From Mangifera indica (Eukaryota; Streptophyta; Magnoliopsida; Sapindales; Anacardiaceae), in NCBI RefSeq assembly GCF_011075055.1, contig NC_058149.1:7508449-7572448 (forward strand): a stretch of 64,000 nucleotides of DNA, read 5' to 3'. How positions within the stretch are numbered: position 1 is the first letter of the stretch; the number at the start of each line of letters is the position of its first letter. A model generated the notes under the pieces. The model had not been told where the DNA came from. It saw only the letters and a program-made list of their open reading frames with translations, and did no database searches. The position numbers were made by a program, and so were the translations under genes. Shown here in pieces: positions 13,601 through 26,061 of this stretch.

Positions 13601-15726
13601 ATTTCAAATATTATTTGTTGACTGACCAAGTTCAACAGATACTTGGAACGTGAAGGCTATCTGAATGATAGAAGACCATACTAAAGCCGCATTCCAAATA
13701 AGAGTATCAAACTATACATAAAACTTCTAACTCTTAGAGAATGAATCCCATGAAAACAATTATTCCTCAGCCTCAGTGAAAGCTTAATTCCCTCAAAATA
13801 AAAAAATAGCCACTTACTGCGAAGAAGATGTTTTTCAAGGCTACCACTTGCCATATATTCATAGACTAATATCCTGTGCTCATCCTCACAGCAGTACCCA
13901 ATGAGCTTCACAAGATTAGGGTGACTAAGCTGTCCTAAATAGTTGACTTCTGCCTGAAAATATTTAAAAAAAAAAGAATCATGATATCAAGATGAGCAAT
14001 TCATTCCTTTCCCACATGCAAATAATCAGTTTCATTGCTAGTCTATGGTTGAAAATATAACATCATTATTAGTAAACCTTTGAAACACTATTTGCTTGAT
14101 ATAATTTCTCACTTCCTCTTTCTTTTTGATTCTTGATGTTCCCATAAGCATTGTTTTGATCAAATAAACAGAAAGAAAGACAGTCCACCAGACCAGTTAC
14201 GTCAATATCAGTCCATCCATGTTAACTAAATAAAATTAAACATTCTTCATTCACCTCCCCACCAGAAAGTATAGCAGTCTTTATTTCATTTCAAACATAG
14301 ACGATCACTTTATCAGATTCTTGGTCAGCCCTCACTTGTTCACTATGTCTTGTATTGGTTCCCCAGTCAATATTTCAAATAAATGCATGCGTGGGTATGG
14401 ATACAAATTAATATGTAGGTAAATAATGTTGGAGCATGCATATCCATCCAATTGCATAGTTTTGATTATTTACTTTAATGAAACAATTTAAACCTAATCA
14501 ACAGTCAAAAAAATATTAAACGCTTTTCAGTCTCATTTGAAACTACTCCATGCAAAAAAGATAAATACTGATAAATTCCTTTGACAGAAGAATCTCCTAA
14601 AATATGATAAGAATAATTAACTGATGGCTAGAGAGATGGAAAATTTTTTCTTAGACTACACAGAAATTCCTTGTGGATCGTTGGTTTGCAATAGGAGACT
14701 ACTACAAACCCCAAGAAACCTATTAGATATGAGATCTCAGACCTTGCATTTGAAACACTAAACGTTCAATTGATGAGGCAAAGTCTCTTCTACTATGGTC
14801 TAAAAACTAACAGTGAAAAAATAAAAGTTGTCACTGGCTAGGTATTAAAAAAGTTTAAGCCTAAACAGTCCAAGGATTGAGCTCCAAGACATTACACATA
14901 CTCTTTTATGGCATATCATACAGTAGCATTGATCATTGGCCTCCTTTTTCTACTAATTATTTGGTTTAAAGAATTACTTTTATTAGCCAAGGGGCACTAA
15001 CAAAAGACTTTCCCATGTCTAAATAGAAAAGCCTGTTTAATAGGGAAAAAAGAGAAGATAATTAAAAGAAATATTAAGCTAAAAAGGTCAGACATACCAG
15101 CCATTCTCTGTCACCTTGGAAACCTTGGCGATTGAGCTCTTTAATTGCAACCTGTGTTGTCGGGTAACCTGGCCTCACACTCTCGTCTATAACTCCTTTA
15201 TGCACTATTCCAAACCCTCCCTCTCCAAGAATAAAATCTGGTCTAAAGGACTTGGTGGCCAATCTCATCTCCTCATATGTAAACACATCAACATTACTAT
15301 ATCCTGGATTCTGACGCAGTTCATTGACATTCTTGGGAGTCATTGTGCTGCTGCTATAACTTCTTATCCCTGTTGACCCTTGTCTTTTCGATTCAGTTCC
15401 ATTTCCTACTCCACAGTAAATCAAAACTCAAGATTACATCATAACAACTAACTCATTCACACCAAATTTATCACCATTCTTATAAGTTTTGAACACTTTG
15501 GCTAAAATATTTAATCAATCTGAAATGAAATTAAAATATCACAAGCAATATAAATGGTTACATTATAATTTCTTGCGCATTTTAGCAATAAAATTTTAGA
15601 GGAACAATAAAAGCAAAAAAAAAAAAAAAAAGAAAAACCTTGATTGTTGGCCCTAACAGTAGAAGATTTTGCTTGTCGTTGTTGCTGATGTTTATTTGGA
15701 TGTTCAATACTGAAACAAATCCCCAT
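10636..15726 (-). CDS. Receptor-like cytoplasmic kinase, subfamily VII (PBL-type)
   Basis: Predicted Ser/Thr kinase of 433 aa that would act at the inner face of the plasma membrane, relaying signals from receptor kinases. Exons on the minus strand: 15639-15726, 15098-15405, 13818-13953, 12531-12667, 11744-11867, 10636-11144; all join in frame with GT-AG introns. The protein starts MGICFS, a good N-myristoylation signal with a Cys available for palmitoylation. Kinase landmarks: Gly loop [11 protein letters not shown] (90-100), VAIK lysine K118, catalytic YRDFKTSN (D213), DFG 231-233, APE 259-261 region after [16 protein letters not shown]. All key residues are present, so an active RD kinase is expected. 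The [18 protein letters not shown] and GVIDESVR segments most resemble the PBL16/PBL17-like branch. The C-terminal tail (after about 350) is Ser/Lys-rich and poorly conserved. A poly(A) run (plus-strand A tract at about 15616-15631) lies just inside intron 1. Confidence 0.93.
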
Positions 15727-16387
15727 GAATCTGACTATAGATATAGAACCTCTTTTAGATTTACATTCATCTTCACATTATGAAATTAAACACAGCCCTT
15801 TTCATCTTAAAACACTCTTCTCGATCTGATCCTGATGCGCCTCCAATCTCAAACGGATGGCCGGGAATTCTAGAAATCAAAATTCCAGACCAACATAGGA
15901 ACAAAGACACCACTCCAACCAAATGTACACTATAATATCTCTAATATTATTTATTTAATAATAATAAAAGATAAACAGAAGAAGTGTAGAGGTTTTAGAG
16001 ATAGAAAGATAAGAGTTAATCCATTGGTTTGTACCAACAGCCGCCAAAAACGCCATATCATAACCATACATTGTAACTGACCATCGTTTTTATTTTATTA
16101 CCCTTCCCTCCTTTCACTTATTACATTTTTGCTACTTTCTTGTATCTAACAGAGTTGTAAATTAAAAGGTCTTTATTTGTATTGGAAAATTTTTAACAAA
16201 ATTGAGGGCATTTTAGGAATGAAGGATTCAAATGTTACTTAAGGAAAATAGTAAGTTTACCTATGCTATCAAGTTTACCGAATTTTACTAGACACGTCCT
16301 CTTGCAATTGCCGGGGGAGAGAAAGCGCCTCCTCAACCTCGTGATCGATAGAGATTAGTACTATGTTGGGTAGGGAATAGTTTTAGG
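15727..16387. other. 5' flank of the kinase gene
   Basis: Presumed leader and promoter of the minus-strand kinase gene. AT-rich beyond about 15930. No TATA box or other site could be assigned with confidence. No coding potential. Confidence 0.4.
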
Positions 16388-17544
16388 CTGAATGACTACT
16401 TTCCACCCCATCTTTGATAGAATAAATTTCATCTTTTAAGTGTAAATTTTTTTTTTTTTTACCTATTTACAAAATCAATAGTTAATTTTACGAATAAAGG
16501 GTATTCTTATTATTTTATTTAAATATTATAATAGATAATAATTAATTGTCATTTTGCCTCTAAGATTTAAGATATTACTATAACACTAATATTGGATTGA
16601 ACTATAAACAATAATGTAGGAAAGTAAATACTTCAGTACGTAGTAGGAGTAGATAGATTTTTTTAAATTTTATTTAAAATAATCATTCTTATTTGAGAAA
16701 TTAAATTAAATGCCTAAAACTAAGAGGGGCTAAGAAATTATCCAAAACTCTAAGGATTAAGTGAAAATTTTCTTTTTGTGAAATGACCAAATTGTCCTTA
16801 TATATAAACTAAGAATTTTACCTATCCCTCCCCACATTTCCTAGGGATTCACTGTTGAAATTCAAAAAAAACACGGGTCTCCCACAGGTCTTCTACGGGC
16901 ATAGAAATTTTCATCTTTTCTGTCGACTTTTTGTGTTTTCTGACAACCAAAAATGACAAAGAAGGTTAGTACATCATTCATATTCTTGTTTGAATCAATT
17001 TATTGTTAGGATTATTGAGATTTGAGGAAGATTTTGAGGTTTGAATTTTTAGTGTTCCGATTTTGAACAATGCATAAAATGTTTTGATTTTTGATTGTTT
17101 TGCTTGAAATTCTTGAGGGGTTTTGTGTTATAGGATGTGTAAATTTGATTTGTTTTAAAATTGATGGTTGAAATAACAATTTTTGACTAGAAAATAGTTA
17201 GATTGGCCAGAGATCGGGTTAAAGGGAATAGTAGATCCCACGGATCGAATTAAATCTCCCATGGGCAGAAATGATCGCCCATGGGATGGGGGAAAAATTT
17301 AGCTTTTTCAAAATATTAGAGCCATGGAGAAGAGGGGGAAATCCACAGGGTTTTGTGGGAAATTTTACACTAGACCGTGGAGTGATCCATGAAAGGCGGG
17401 GAATTCGAGGGGTTGGGGTAAATTGACTTTTTTAATTTGTAAGGCTTGTAGGAGATTAGAAAATTAATAAAGGGGCAAAGGAAAAGTATTGAACTTCTTC
17501 GAGAGTAAAAAATTTGTAAAGAGGTAAATTAGTATTTTCCACAC

Positions 17545-18850
17545 CTAGGGTTTTTTTATGTGTAGTTTTCAAATTTCATATTCGTTTTTCTAATTTTAGG
17601 GTTTTTTGATATGTAGTTTTCGAATTTGACATCGGTTTTTTTATATTTGTGCTTTTGTAGGCACGTTTTATTATGTAATTAGAAATTTCAAATAAATTTT
17701 CTATATTTTGTCATACTAAGCTAATTTAACATTCATTTTCAAATTTTATGTTTGTTTTTTCTGATTTAGGATTCTTGGATGTGTCATTTTCGAATTTCAT
17801 GTCTGTTTCATTTTTTTTTATGCTTTCTACTGGTGTTTCTTATGTAATTTCCTAATTTTAGTTTGATATTTCGGTTTTTCTATTTCTAAGCTATTTCAAT
17901 GTTTAGTTTTTGAAATTCAGATCTATTTTTTTATTTTTGGTCATTTTAGGATATATCAACTCGTACTTTTCAGATTTTTGAGCAATTTTTTTATTGTTGA
18001 CATTCTAGGGTATTTCAACCTATAAAATTCGAATTTCAGTTTTTTTTTTAATTTTTGTCATTTTAGGATATATCGACTCGTACATTTCAAAATTTTGAGT
18101 GATTTTTTTATTGTTAACATTATAAAGTATTTCAATGTATAGAATTCAAATTTCAGTTTTGTTTTTTTGATTTTTATCATTTTATGATATATCGACTCGT
18201 ACTTTTCAGAATTCTAAGCGATTTTTTAATTGTTGATATTCTAGGGTATTTCAATGGATAGAATTCGAATTTTAATTCTCTTTTTTTGATTTTTGTTATT
18301 TTAGGATATATTGACTCGTACTTTTAGATTTCTGAGTAATTTTTTAATTGTTGATATTCTAGGGTATTTCAACGTATATAATTTGAATTTCAGTTTCGTT
18401 TTTTTTTTTATTTTTGTCATTTTAGGATATATCAACTCATACTTTTTAGATTTTTGAATATTTTTTATTATTGACATTCTAGGATATTTCAACATATAGA
18501 ATCCGAATTTTAGTTTCATTTTTTCAATTTTTGTTATTTTAAAGTTTTTGGATATATAGTTTTTAAAATTTTGTTCAATTTCTTGATTCTTGTTATTATG
18601 GGATATTTGGACTTGTACTTTTCATATTTTTCAACGATTTTTAGTTTTTGATATTCTAGGTTATTTCAATGTGTAGATTTTGAATTTCAGTTCTGTTTTT
18701 TAATGTTTGTTAGCTTAGGATATGGTGACTCGTATTTTCAGATTTTTGAGCAATTTTTCAGTTTTTGACATTCTAAGGTATTTTAACATGTAAATTTCAA
18801 ATTTCAGTTCTATTTTTTCTTTTTTCAGTTTTCATTTTTCTATGGTATTC
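17545..18850. repeat. 60-bp / 120-bp nested minisatellite
   Basis: A T-rich tandem array. From about 17930 the unit is about 118-119 bp and contains two related halves: one with TTTTAGGATATATCGACTCG and one with CTAGGGTATTTCAACGTATA. The ACTCGTAC landmark recurs near 17958, 18075, 18192, 18312, 18432, 18610 and 18728; the 178-bp step equals one and a half units. From 17545 to 17930 only looser copies of about 60 bp are seen (TTTTAGGGTTTTTTGATATGTAGTTTTCGAATTT type). Every unit has a pyrimidine tract followed by TTTTAG. It sits upstream of the DUF1985 relic and may lie in its intron. Confidence 0.8.
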
Positions 18851-19049
18851 CAACATGTAGTTTTAGCGTTTTAGCATTTTAGCTTTGTTTTTTTTTATAT
18901 TTGTCATTTCTATATCTAATTATATATCTATTTTTAATGAAATTCTTATAAACTTTCAAATTTTTTTTCAAGATACTTCTCATAAAAGAAAACGTATCAA
19001 AGGTGAGTTATGAATCCTTGATCAATTAGGATACTTCCGAGTAGAGGTG

Positions 19050-20250
19050 ATATGTCATGTCCAGTGCACTGCCATGTCAAAGATTAGGCTAACATTGACC
19101 CTAGAGCAGTGTCAATTGCTCGAAAGGACGTGTTTCAGACATCTCTTTCGACTACTAGATATCAAGTTCTTCAGAGTGTTGGTACAGTTATTTCTACTAC
19201 AACAACTACATCGGGGCTTAGACAGAGATGAGTTTTGGTTTAGGATTAATGGGGTTGACGTGAGATTCAACCCATTCGAGTTTGCTTTGATGACGGGGCT
19301 ACCATTTAGCCAGCTCACTGCACTTTCATAATATATTCCTCGTGCATCTGTATGTCGTTTTAAAGATACCTACTTTTAGGGTTGTCATAAAATACAGTAT
19401 CACAATATCGAGTGTGTTTTCTTAGCTAGGCCATGGGGGGATGATGATATCGACACCGTCAAGATGGCCTTGTTGTATTGTCTCTATATGATGTTACTGG
19501 GGAATAATCGACGAAAAAATGTATCTGCAGAGTACCTTCAATTGGTTGATCATTTGGATGAGTTTAATTCCTATCCCTAGGGCATTCTAGTGTGATAGAT
19601 AACGCACGAATCAATATCCCAGACGAGTGACAGAGCCTATTTCAACCATATGCCTGAAATACGTAAATATGACTTTTATGGATTTTTTTTGCTTTTTAGG
19701 TAAATTTATATTTCTTGATTATCTATATTAATTGGCAAAGACACAAACTGATTTAATTTAATCATTAATGGTTATATTGCAGTATTGAATATATGAGACA
19801 ATCCACACCTTGTATGATTGGGTGGATATGTTTGATGTCCGTACGTCCCACAGATTTTTAGGTGGCGTATGTGAGATATTCCTACTTGGAGTCATATAAC
19901 CATTATTTTCACTGATGATCAGGTATGTAATCATCAATTAATGAGTTAATTGATACCTTGATTATTGCAAATATGTTGAATTATATATGTAAATGAATAG
20001 GATGATGTCACTTTCTTACTCCGTCTATCACCGATTGAGGAGGCTAGACCATGGTATGTAGACATTCTTTTGTACACGGGTATGCCGAATCTATGTTTCT
20101 CCTCATCGTCTTCGGTCCTCCAACAGGAGATGAAGTTTCTCCGGTGTTGTCACTTATAGATATACTGATCGATAGTCTTGGGACATATGAGGAACCTATG
20201 AGCCCCTTGTTACAAAACAACCTTCATGTCCCCTTGTTGTTCAGACCCTA
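19050..20250 (+). pseudogene. Decayed DUF1985-type transposon-associated gene
   Basis: Reading from 19047, the frame gives LEQCQLLERTCFRHLF and FWFRINGVDVRFNPFEFAL, which match the DUF1985 domain typical of plant Mutator-like elements that often also carry a Ulp1-like protease. The same frame continues past stops at 19329-19331 and about 19377 through DDDIDTVKMALLYCLYMMLL and AEYLQLVDHLDEFNSYP, where a further TAG replaces the Trp expected in the family. Later parts (19780-20250) are only recognisable piecemeal and are frameshifted. A possible first exon MTKK (16953-16964) followed by a donor would place the minisatellite in a 2-kb intron; that part is speculative. Confidence 0.65.
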
Positions 20251-20259
20251 GACATGAGA

Positions 20260-21334
20260 CCACACACCTTTCTGGGGTTTAGGACCTTGCTACACCTCTC
20301 GTCACATAGGAATGTCCTCTGTCTACATCACCCATTCTATCCAGTGTATATGCTACTTTGGCACACTGGGGCATTATGATATTACATGAGATTTCCTATT
20401 TACGCAACGAGGTGTCTTCTCAAATGACTTGATTAAAAGATTGTTTGACTTGATTAAAAGATTGTTTGACTCGTTTGGAGGAAATTGTCATGCATACAGG
20501 CCTAGCTCTAGTTAATTAGATTATAAAGCCACATCTCATTTATTCTTTATATAAATTGTATTTCGTTGTTGCTTTAATATCTATATTAATTTTGTGCAGG
20601 TAATGTACGCTGGTGTCGAGATGACCTCCCCCATTGACAGGTCGATTCCATCCTGTCATCCATATGAGGTTTGTATTTAATTTTCGATGATATTTAATAT
20701 AAAATGATGTTATTATATTTTTATTATATTTTATATGAAATGTCATTGATGAAGTTATTATTATTATTCCCCCAAGTTAGTCGCTATGAGGGGGTCTCGG
20801 TTGTAAAATCCCTTAGAAAACATTAGCACACTAAAATTGAAAAATTAAAGTTTCCCTTAAATATATAATTATGTATCATTGATACTCTTATTTATATTTT
20901 ATTATTTTTAGTATATATATATAATGGTATAAAAATTATTTAATAAAATTTTTTTGATAAAGTGTCATTTAGTTTGAGGGGTTTTTTTTTTCCCTAATAA
21001 TTTTATAAAAAATTCAATAGAATTTTTTAACAAGATCAAGAGATGGGTGGGAATATACTTTTTCAAACAAATATGGTAGCAATAGGTGAATTCATCAAAA
21101 CTAAGGTGAAAATGGTCATTTGACTACAATTTTAAGTGTATTGATTACATTCATTTAATATATAATATTTTATAATCAATAAAAGATGCCATTAGATCTT
21201 GATAATTAAAGATTTGATATGATTTAACCAATATGGTTTCATTTTTAGATATTTCAGTAGCTTTTTATTAAGAGAAAATCCTCTAACCTATATTTAAATA
21301 AAAAATTAGTATAAAAAGTTTTGTTTTAAAGTAA
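20260..21334. other. Non-coding tail of the DUF1985 relic and AT-rich spacer
   Basis: No coding region is supported. A 21-bp unit containing GACTTGATTAAAAGATTG is directly repeated at about 20428-20470. The rest is AT-rich and may include the right end of the Mutator-like element. Confidence 0.4.
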
Positions 21335-21507
21335 GAGTAATACTATGTGTATTTATTTTAATTATACAAATAGATATACATTTATTTGTATTATCTCATG
21401 ATTGGTTGTTATTTTACTTTTAATTTAAAATTACACAATTAAATGATGATATATATAAAATATATATTTATTTATATAATTAAAATAGATATACATAGTT
21501 TTATTGA
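21335..21507. mobile_element. Palindromic MITE
   Basis: About 170 bp of AT-rich sequence whose ends are inverted copies: TACTATGTGTATTTATTTTA on the left and TAAAATAGATATACATAGTT on the right. The centre contains TAATTTAAAATTACACAATTAAATGA-like words. The same family, with ATACACATAGTTTTA and TAATTTAAAATTA words, is recognisable inside intron 3 of two of the triterpene synthase genes (about 46913-47066 and 62038-62147). Confidence 0.55.
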
Positions 21508-21721
21508 TAAAATAAACAATAGAGAGATAATTTCTAAATATTCATCCACTCATCTTAGTATAAATTATAACCACACACTAATATGGTATTTATGTTGTTT
21601 TCAAAATCTCATAGGGACTTTCATGATGATTTTGTACTACCAAGGGCAAAATGGTCTATTCATTGAATCCTTTTTCATTTTACATTTTTTCAGCTTTCTG
21701 CCTCATTTTATTGTTTATTTT

Positions 21722-22562
21722 TGGCCAAAGGATTATTTTTCATCCAAGTTTTAGCCCAATCTCAAAATTATACTCACAATAGATAAAAAACCAAAACACT
21801 CACCTATAGGTTAACTACCGTCAAAAGTTTCAGTTAGAGGCATACGTAAAATAGTCAATTTATCCCTAAATTTTAAAACCTTAAAATTTATATAATTTCC
21901 CCCCAAGTTTTAAAAACTAATACTTTACCTTAATTTTCAAAGTTTGAAAAGTTTAGATTTCACCTTTAAGGTTTGTTTCCTTTCTCCAACCATCACCATT
22001 CTGATCGATGGCTAGTGCTTTCCACCCATCTTCTAGATCCAACAACAAATAATAATGAAGGACAACCACCCATCGCCATGAGGGACAATCAAGCGTTATC
22101 CTTTGCTATTTGAAAGATGTGACAACAAAGGATGACGTTTTGTCATCGTGTCCAGACGATGCAACGAAGGATGACAAAGTGTCATCCTTCATCGCTTCTT
22201 CTCGATTTGGATGATGAAGGGTTATCCTTCATCAGAGAAGACTGTCACGTCTTCCTGATTATCAGCTAGATTTTCTAAGCCATCAGAGATGAAACCTAGA
22301 AAAAGGGAAAAAAGTGAATTTTTTTAAATTTAATTATTAGGAAAATTGTTAGTTTTCTAAACTAACGAAGGGAAATGATATAAACTTTTAAGGTTTTAGG
22401 GTTTAAGGATAAAATGATGATTTTACCCTTATCTCTAATTGAAAATTTTAATAATAGTTAGCCTATAGGTAGGTGTTTGAGTTTTTTATCTGCTATAGTT
22501 GTGTTTTTAAGATTGAACTAAAACTTGGATGGGAAATTGTCCTTTAGCCTTTATTTTTTTGC
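21722..22562. mobile_element. Long-terminal-inverted-repeat MITE, copy 2
   Basis: Related to the element at 11-842 over its length: left arm CATCCAAGTTTTAGCCCAAT, right arm ending AACTTGGATGGGAAATTGTC, the same CACCTATAGGTTA segment near each end, and repeated GGATGACAAA / GATGAAGG hairpin modules in the middle (about 22050-22240). No protein is encoded. The internal modules are rearranged relative to copy 1. Confidence 0.65.
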
Positions 22563-23522
22563 CTTTCTCCCTTTTTTTTCCTTTCATTCCAATCATGACC
22601 TTTACTGATCTCTTCAAACAATTGTGCTAAAATTTGGGCCGTATTAATCTCATCAGGAAGTCAATGTTTAAAATCATTTTAATCACTGAGACCGAGTTGA
22701 CTTATGGTTAAATCGAATAAAACACAATGAGTTACAACTGAACCACCAGATTAATCACAGTTTAATGGCTAAAACGGGTATAAGAGACTTTCCATCTTCG
22801 CCTTATGATTTTGATTGGAAAAAAGGGAATCCAGTACATCGATGCCTAAAAAGGGAAACAAATTGATTTACATTACGTCCATGCCCGCATGGAAACTGGT
22901 GCACAAACTCCAACTCATCCCTAAAAAACCTACCACCCATTTGTATACTTCTTCACCCAAACCTAAGAGCCAACGCTTCTCACCATCTCTAGTTTCCACT
23001 TTTATCACTATCTCAACCAAAAGTTTTTTTCTGCCTTCCCAAATCTTTTTCTTTCTCTTTTAACACCTATAGTATACCCTATCCCAGCACTACTCAAAGC
23101 CTCTTTCACTCATCCTTCTCCACCAAAATAACCAGAACCCACAAATTTTTGTTACCATCTCTCCCAGAGAAGTCCATACCATAACCACAATTAACAAAAA
23201 AACTTCCATTTTATGTAATCGATGCATTTAATGATGAGTTTTTTAGAAAAGATGGTTACATTTTGGATTATTAGAATTTTGAAATTTTAACCAATTAGAC
23301 TAGTAGTCAAACTAAGAAAGACTTGAATCAACACGTTGATTAAGTTAAAACCTGATCTAACCGTAAAAAACATTACAAACAACAAAATTTTTTTTCTCTT
23401 TCTTGTTAACATTTTTTTTAATATATTTCTTTTATTTTGTCTAAAATTTTCCTTTTTTTTTTTCCCTTCTTAGCTTACCTTGCCATCTTTTTCCTCATTC
23501 TTTCTCTAGCTTTACTAGCTAT
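22563..23522. other. Spacer without recognised features
   Basis: No gene is supported. The short open frame at 22815-23063 has no family resemblance and low-complexity composition and is not called. Confidence 0.4.
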
Positions 23523-24064
23523 GTAGCATGGAAACAGAAATGAAAAATATGGAAATACATTTTTTAAAAAATATAAAAAATGTAGAAAAACTATAAATAT
23601 GAAAAATATAAGAGTTTTTTATAAATACTAAATTTTTTACAACAAAAATACATAAACCTGTATAGTGTAAAAGTAAATAATAATAAAATAATGAAGAGAA
23701 AAAATGTTATAAAATGGAATCATAGAACCTATTGTAAATTGTTTTTGAGCAAGCACATGTAGATATTTAAGAAAAAAGTAATAATACATACCAATCTATA
23801 TAACATGTTGGGGAGAAGATGAGTAAAATATCAAAAAGTAGAGTGAAGATGAATTCAATATGAGATTTAAAGACATTTCAGATTTGAAAATACAAGAAAT
23901 ATGTATTTAATTGATTTCATGACTATTTTTAAAATAAACGCGTTTTAAAATTTTTCAAAAATTTTAAAATGACCCAAAACGTTTCTTACAAGTTTGTAGG
24001 AGTTTCAAAAATGGAAACGTTTTTGAAACGTGAAAACATACTCTATTGTGAGTTTCCATGCTAC
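23523..24064. mobile_element. MITE with perfect 13-bp terminal inverted repeats
   Basis: Starts GTAGCATGGAAAC (23523-23535) and ends GTTTCCATGCTAC (24052-24064), an exact inverted match. A further pair of GGAAACGTTTTTGAAACG-like words lies near the right end. About 540 bp, AT-rich, no coding capacity. The end sequence recalls hAT-type MITEs, but the flanking 8-mers do not match, so the superfamily is unproven. Confidence 0.6.
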
Positions 24065-24823
24065 TTTGTCTACCAATGATTACCTTTTTCTCAGGGCAAC
24101 ATTTGTTTACTATAATTCTTCATGACAACTTAATTACACATATTAACCCAATGACCTGAAACAGTATCCAAACAATAGTCCAAATCAATTACACGTCTTA
24201 TAACACCCACTAGGCTTATCTATATCCTATTAAAATTTTAAAAGTACTTTATGACTTGCTAGTTGTTACCTTCAGCTTTAAATGGGTAATGTGAAGATGT
24301 CACCATCTTACCTTGCACAAATAATTTATACAATTTATTTGTACTTGTATTATTACTCTTTTACTCTCATATCTTTTTCTAATTTGTCTTTATTATTCCT
24401 TATATTGCTAAGGTAGTTAATATGATATTATAGGTCGGTTAATAAGACCTATGAAGTCATTATAAACTACTATCAAGAAGCATCATTCTCCTTATTACAA
24501 ACTTAAAAGAAAAAAAAAACCTAGTGGATATATCTAGTTGTTACTATCCTTATCAATCTCAATGTGATTAATTACTCTAGAATTATGAAGGGGAAGATTG
24601 TAATAGAATTTATATCCAAAGTTGTCTCTTTAAATAATCTTATTCAAGCAACTACGATTGGTGACTAGACAATAAACTAACTCCTACCTACTTGTTAGAC
24701 AATTCAAGATACAAGTAGACTTTCCAATTCAAGATAATGAAAAATCTTCCATTTAGTGAGAAATTTATTTAGAATCTTCTATAAAGATTTTCTAATTTTT
24801 CATTCATGACAACAAATGTAATA
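24065..24823. other. AT-rich spacer
   Basis: No coding region, RNA gene or clear repeat identified. Confidence 0.35.
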
Positions 24824-26061
24824 TGTAACATCTCTCTCCAAATACATATCTCTACACAGAATATGACTCAAAGAGACGTTTATGACTAGACTATTCAATT
24901 TAAAACCTTGTAATTTAATGCTTGATCATAAATATTCTAGTGTACAAGAAGGTGAAATCTGAATAAATACCCCAATTGTATAAAATAGCCATGGCTTTAT
25001 TATAACTGATGTGTCTAAGAAAATAACTATAAACTAACAATGTGCATAACCGAAATATAAATACAAAAGCAATGTAAAAATTTAGAAATGATGTTTTTGC
25101 CCCTTACCCTCATGCAGTTGCTTGGTTAGGTCGCTGGCTCCGTCACATGCCTCACTACTTACCTCTACTTGTAAAATAACAAAAAAAAAAAAAATGCATA
25201 AGTGAAACACTTAATAAGTCCTCCCGACACCTATACAAAACTAACAAACTTGGCGTTCTGTTTGTGATTCTGAATGTGGTCACAACTCGATACCCTAATG
25301 CCCTGACAAAGGCTATCCACAAAGGTTATTAAGGCCTAAGCTATAGTCAATTAACATATCTAATGCCCTAGTAAAAACATCATACATCTTACGTATCACT
25401 ATCTATCGTGTCTTGCACACATGCCATACGACTTATTGGCTAACTAATTTGAACATTTTGGTCACATAGGAAAAAATCTGGTAGCAATCCATTTCCTTAT
25501 TATATAAGTTAATTAGAACTGTTATTTAAACCATCTTAAGATGACCTCTACTATGGGTACATATGTGATGCATCTCGCTGACCATATAAGGAAATATCTG
25601 AAAAGCTATAATCCCTTCCCATGTATATCTAAATTAAATTGAGTGGTTATGTACCTTGACACCGAGTGAATGATACATTTCATGGGTATCCAACCCTATC
25701 ACTTTCATGATCTTACTACTTTTGCATACAACTGGTGGTTAACTAACTGTGAACCACTTTTCTTAACTTTTCTAATTTTCAATTTGGATCTGACTGGATT
25801 GAGGTCAAGTGTCATCTTCTACATAGTCGGACATTCTTTCTAATTTTATTTGTCTTGTCCTTCCTACTAAAGCCTCTTATTCTTTCCTCTTTCTTCTTCC
25901 CATTTATTATGCTTGAACTAAGGGTAAATAAGTCTTTTAACTGACCACACAAGTGTGTGCCTGAGGTGCACCTCCATGTGCCTCTTTTTAAGTGTAGTGT
26001 CCATTTTTAGAAGGTCACACACGGACATATGTACCATACTACACGATCGTGTATGCTTTTT
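24824..26061 (-). mobile_element. Truncated gypsy LTR (LTR-A)
   Basis: Begins TGTAACATCTCTCTCCAAAT, closely resembling the start of the solo LTR at 38649, and follows it through the GCCCTTACCCTCATGCAG and GTGAAACACTTAATAAG region. It contains the palindrome ACACGATCGTGT (26041-26052). It stops abruptly at 26061, where another LTR of the same superfamily begins. About 1.24 kb of an expected 2.4 kb remains, consistent with interruption by the next element. Confidence 0.6.

Larger units (their letters stand above)
16388..21125. mobile_element. Possible Mutator-like element carrying the DUF1985 relic
   Basis: The left edge (GAATGACTACTTTCCACC... at about 16390) and the reversed right edge (CAAATGACCATTTTCACC... 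ending about 21125) are similar inverted sequences, and the DUF1985-type coding relic lies between them. DUF1985 proteins are commonly carried by plant Mutator-like elements, which supports the reading, but the ends are diverged and no target duplication was confirmed. Confidence 0.3.

Noticed and set aside
17545..18850. Regular repeats that could suggest a CRISPR array
   Set aside because: Units are contiguous with no unique spacers, and the window is plant DNA; this is a minisatellite.
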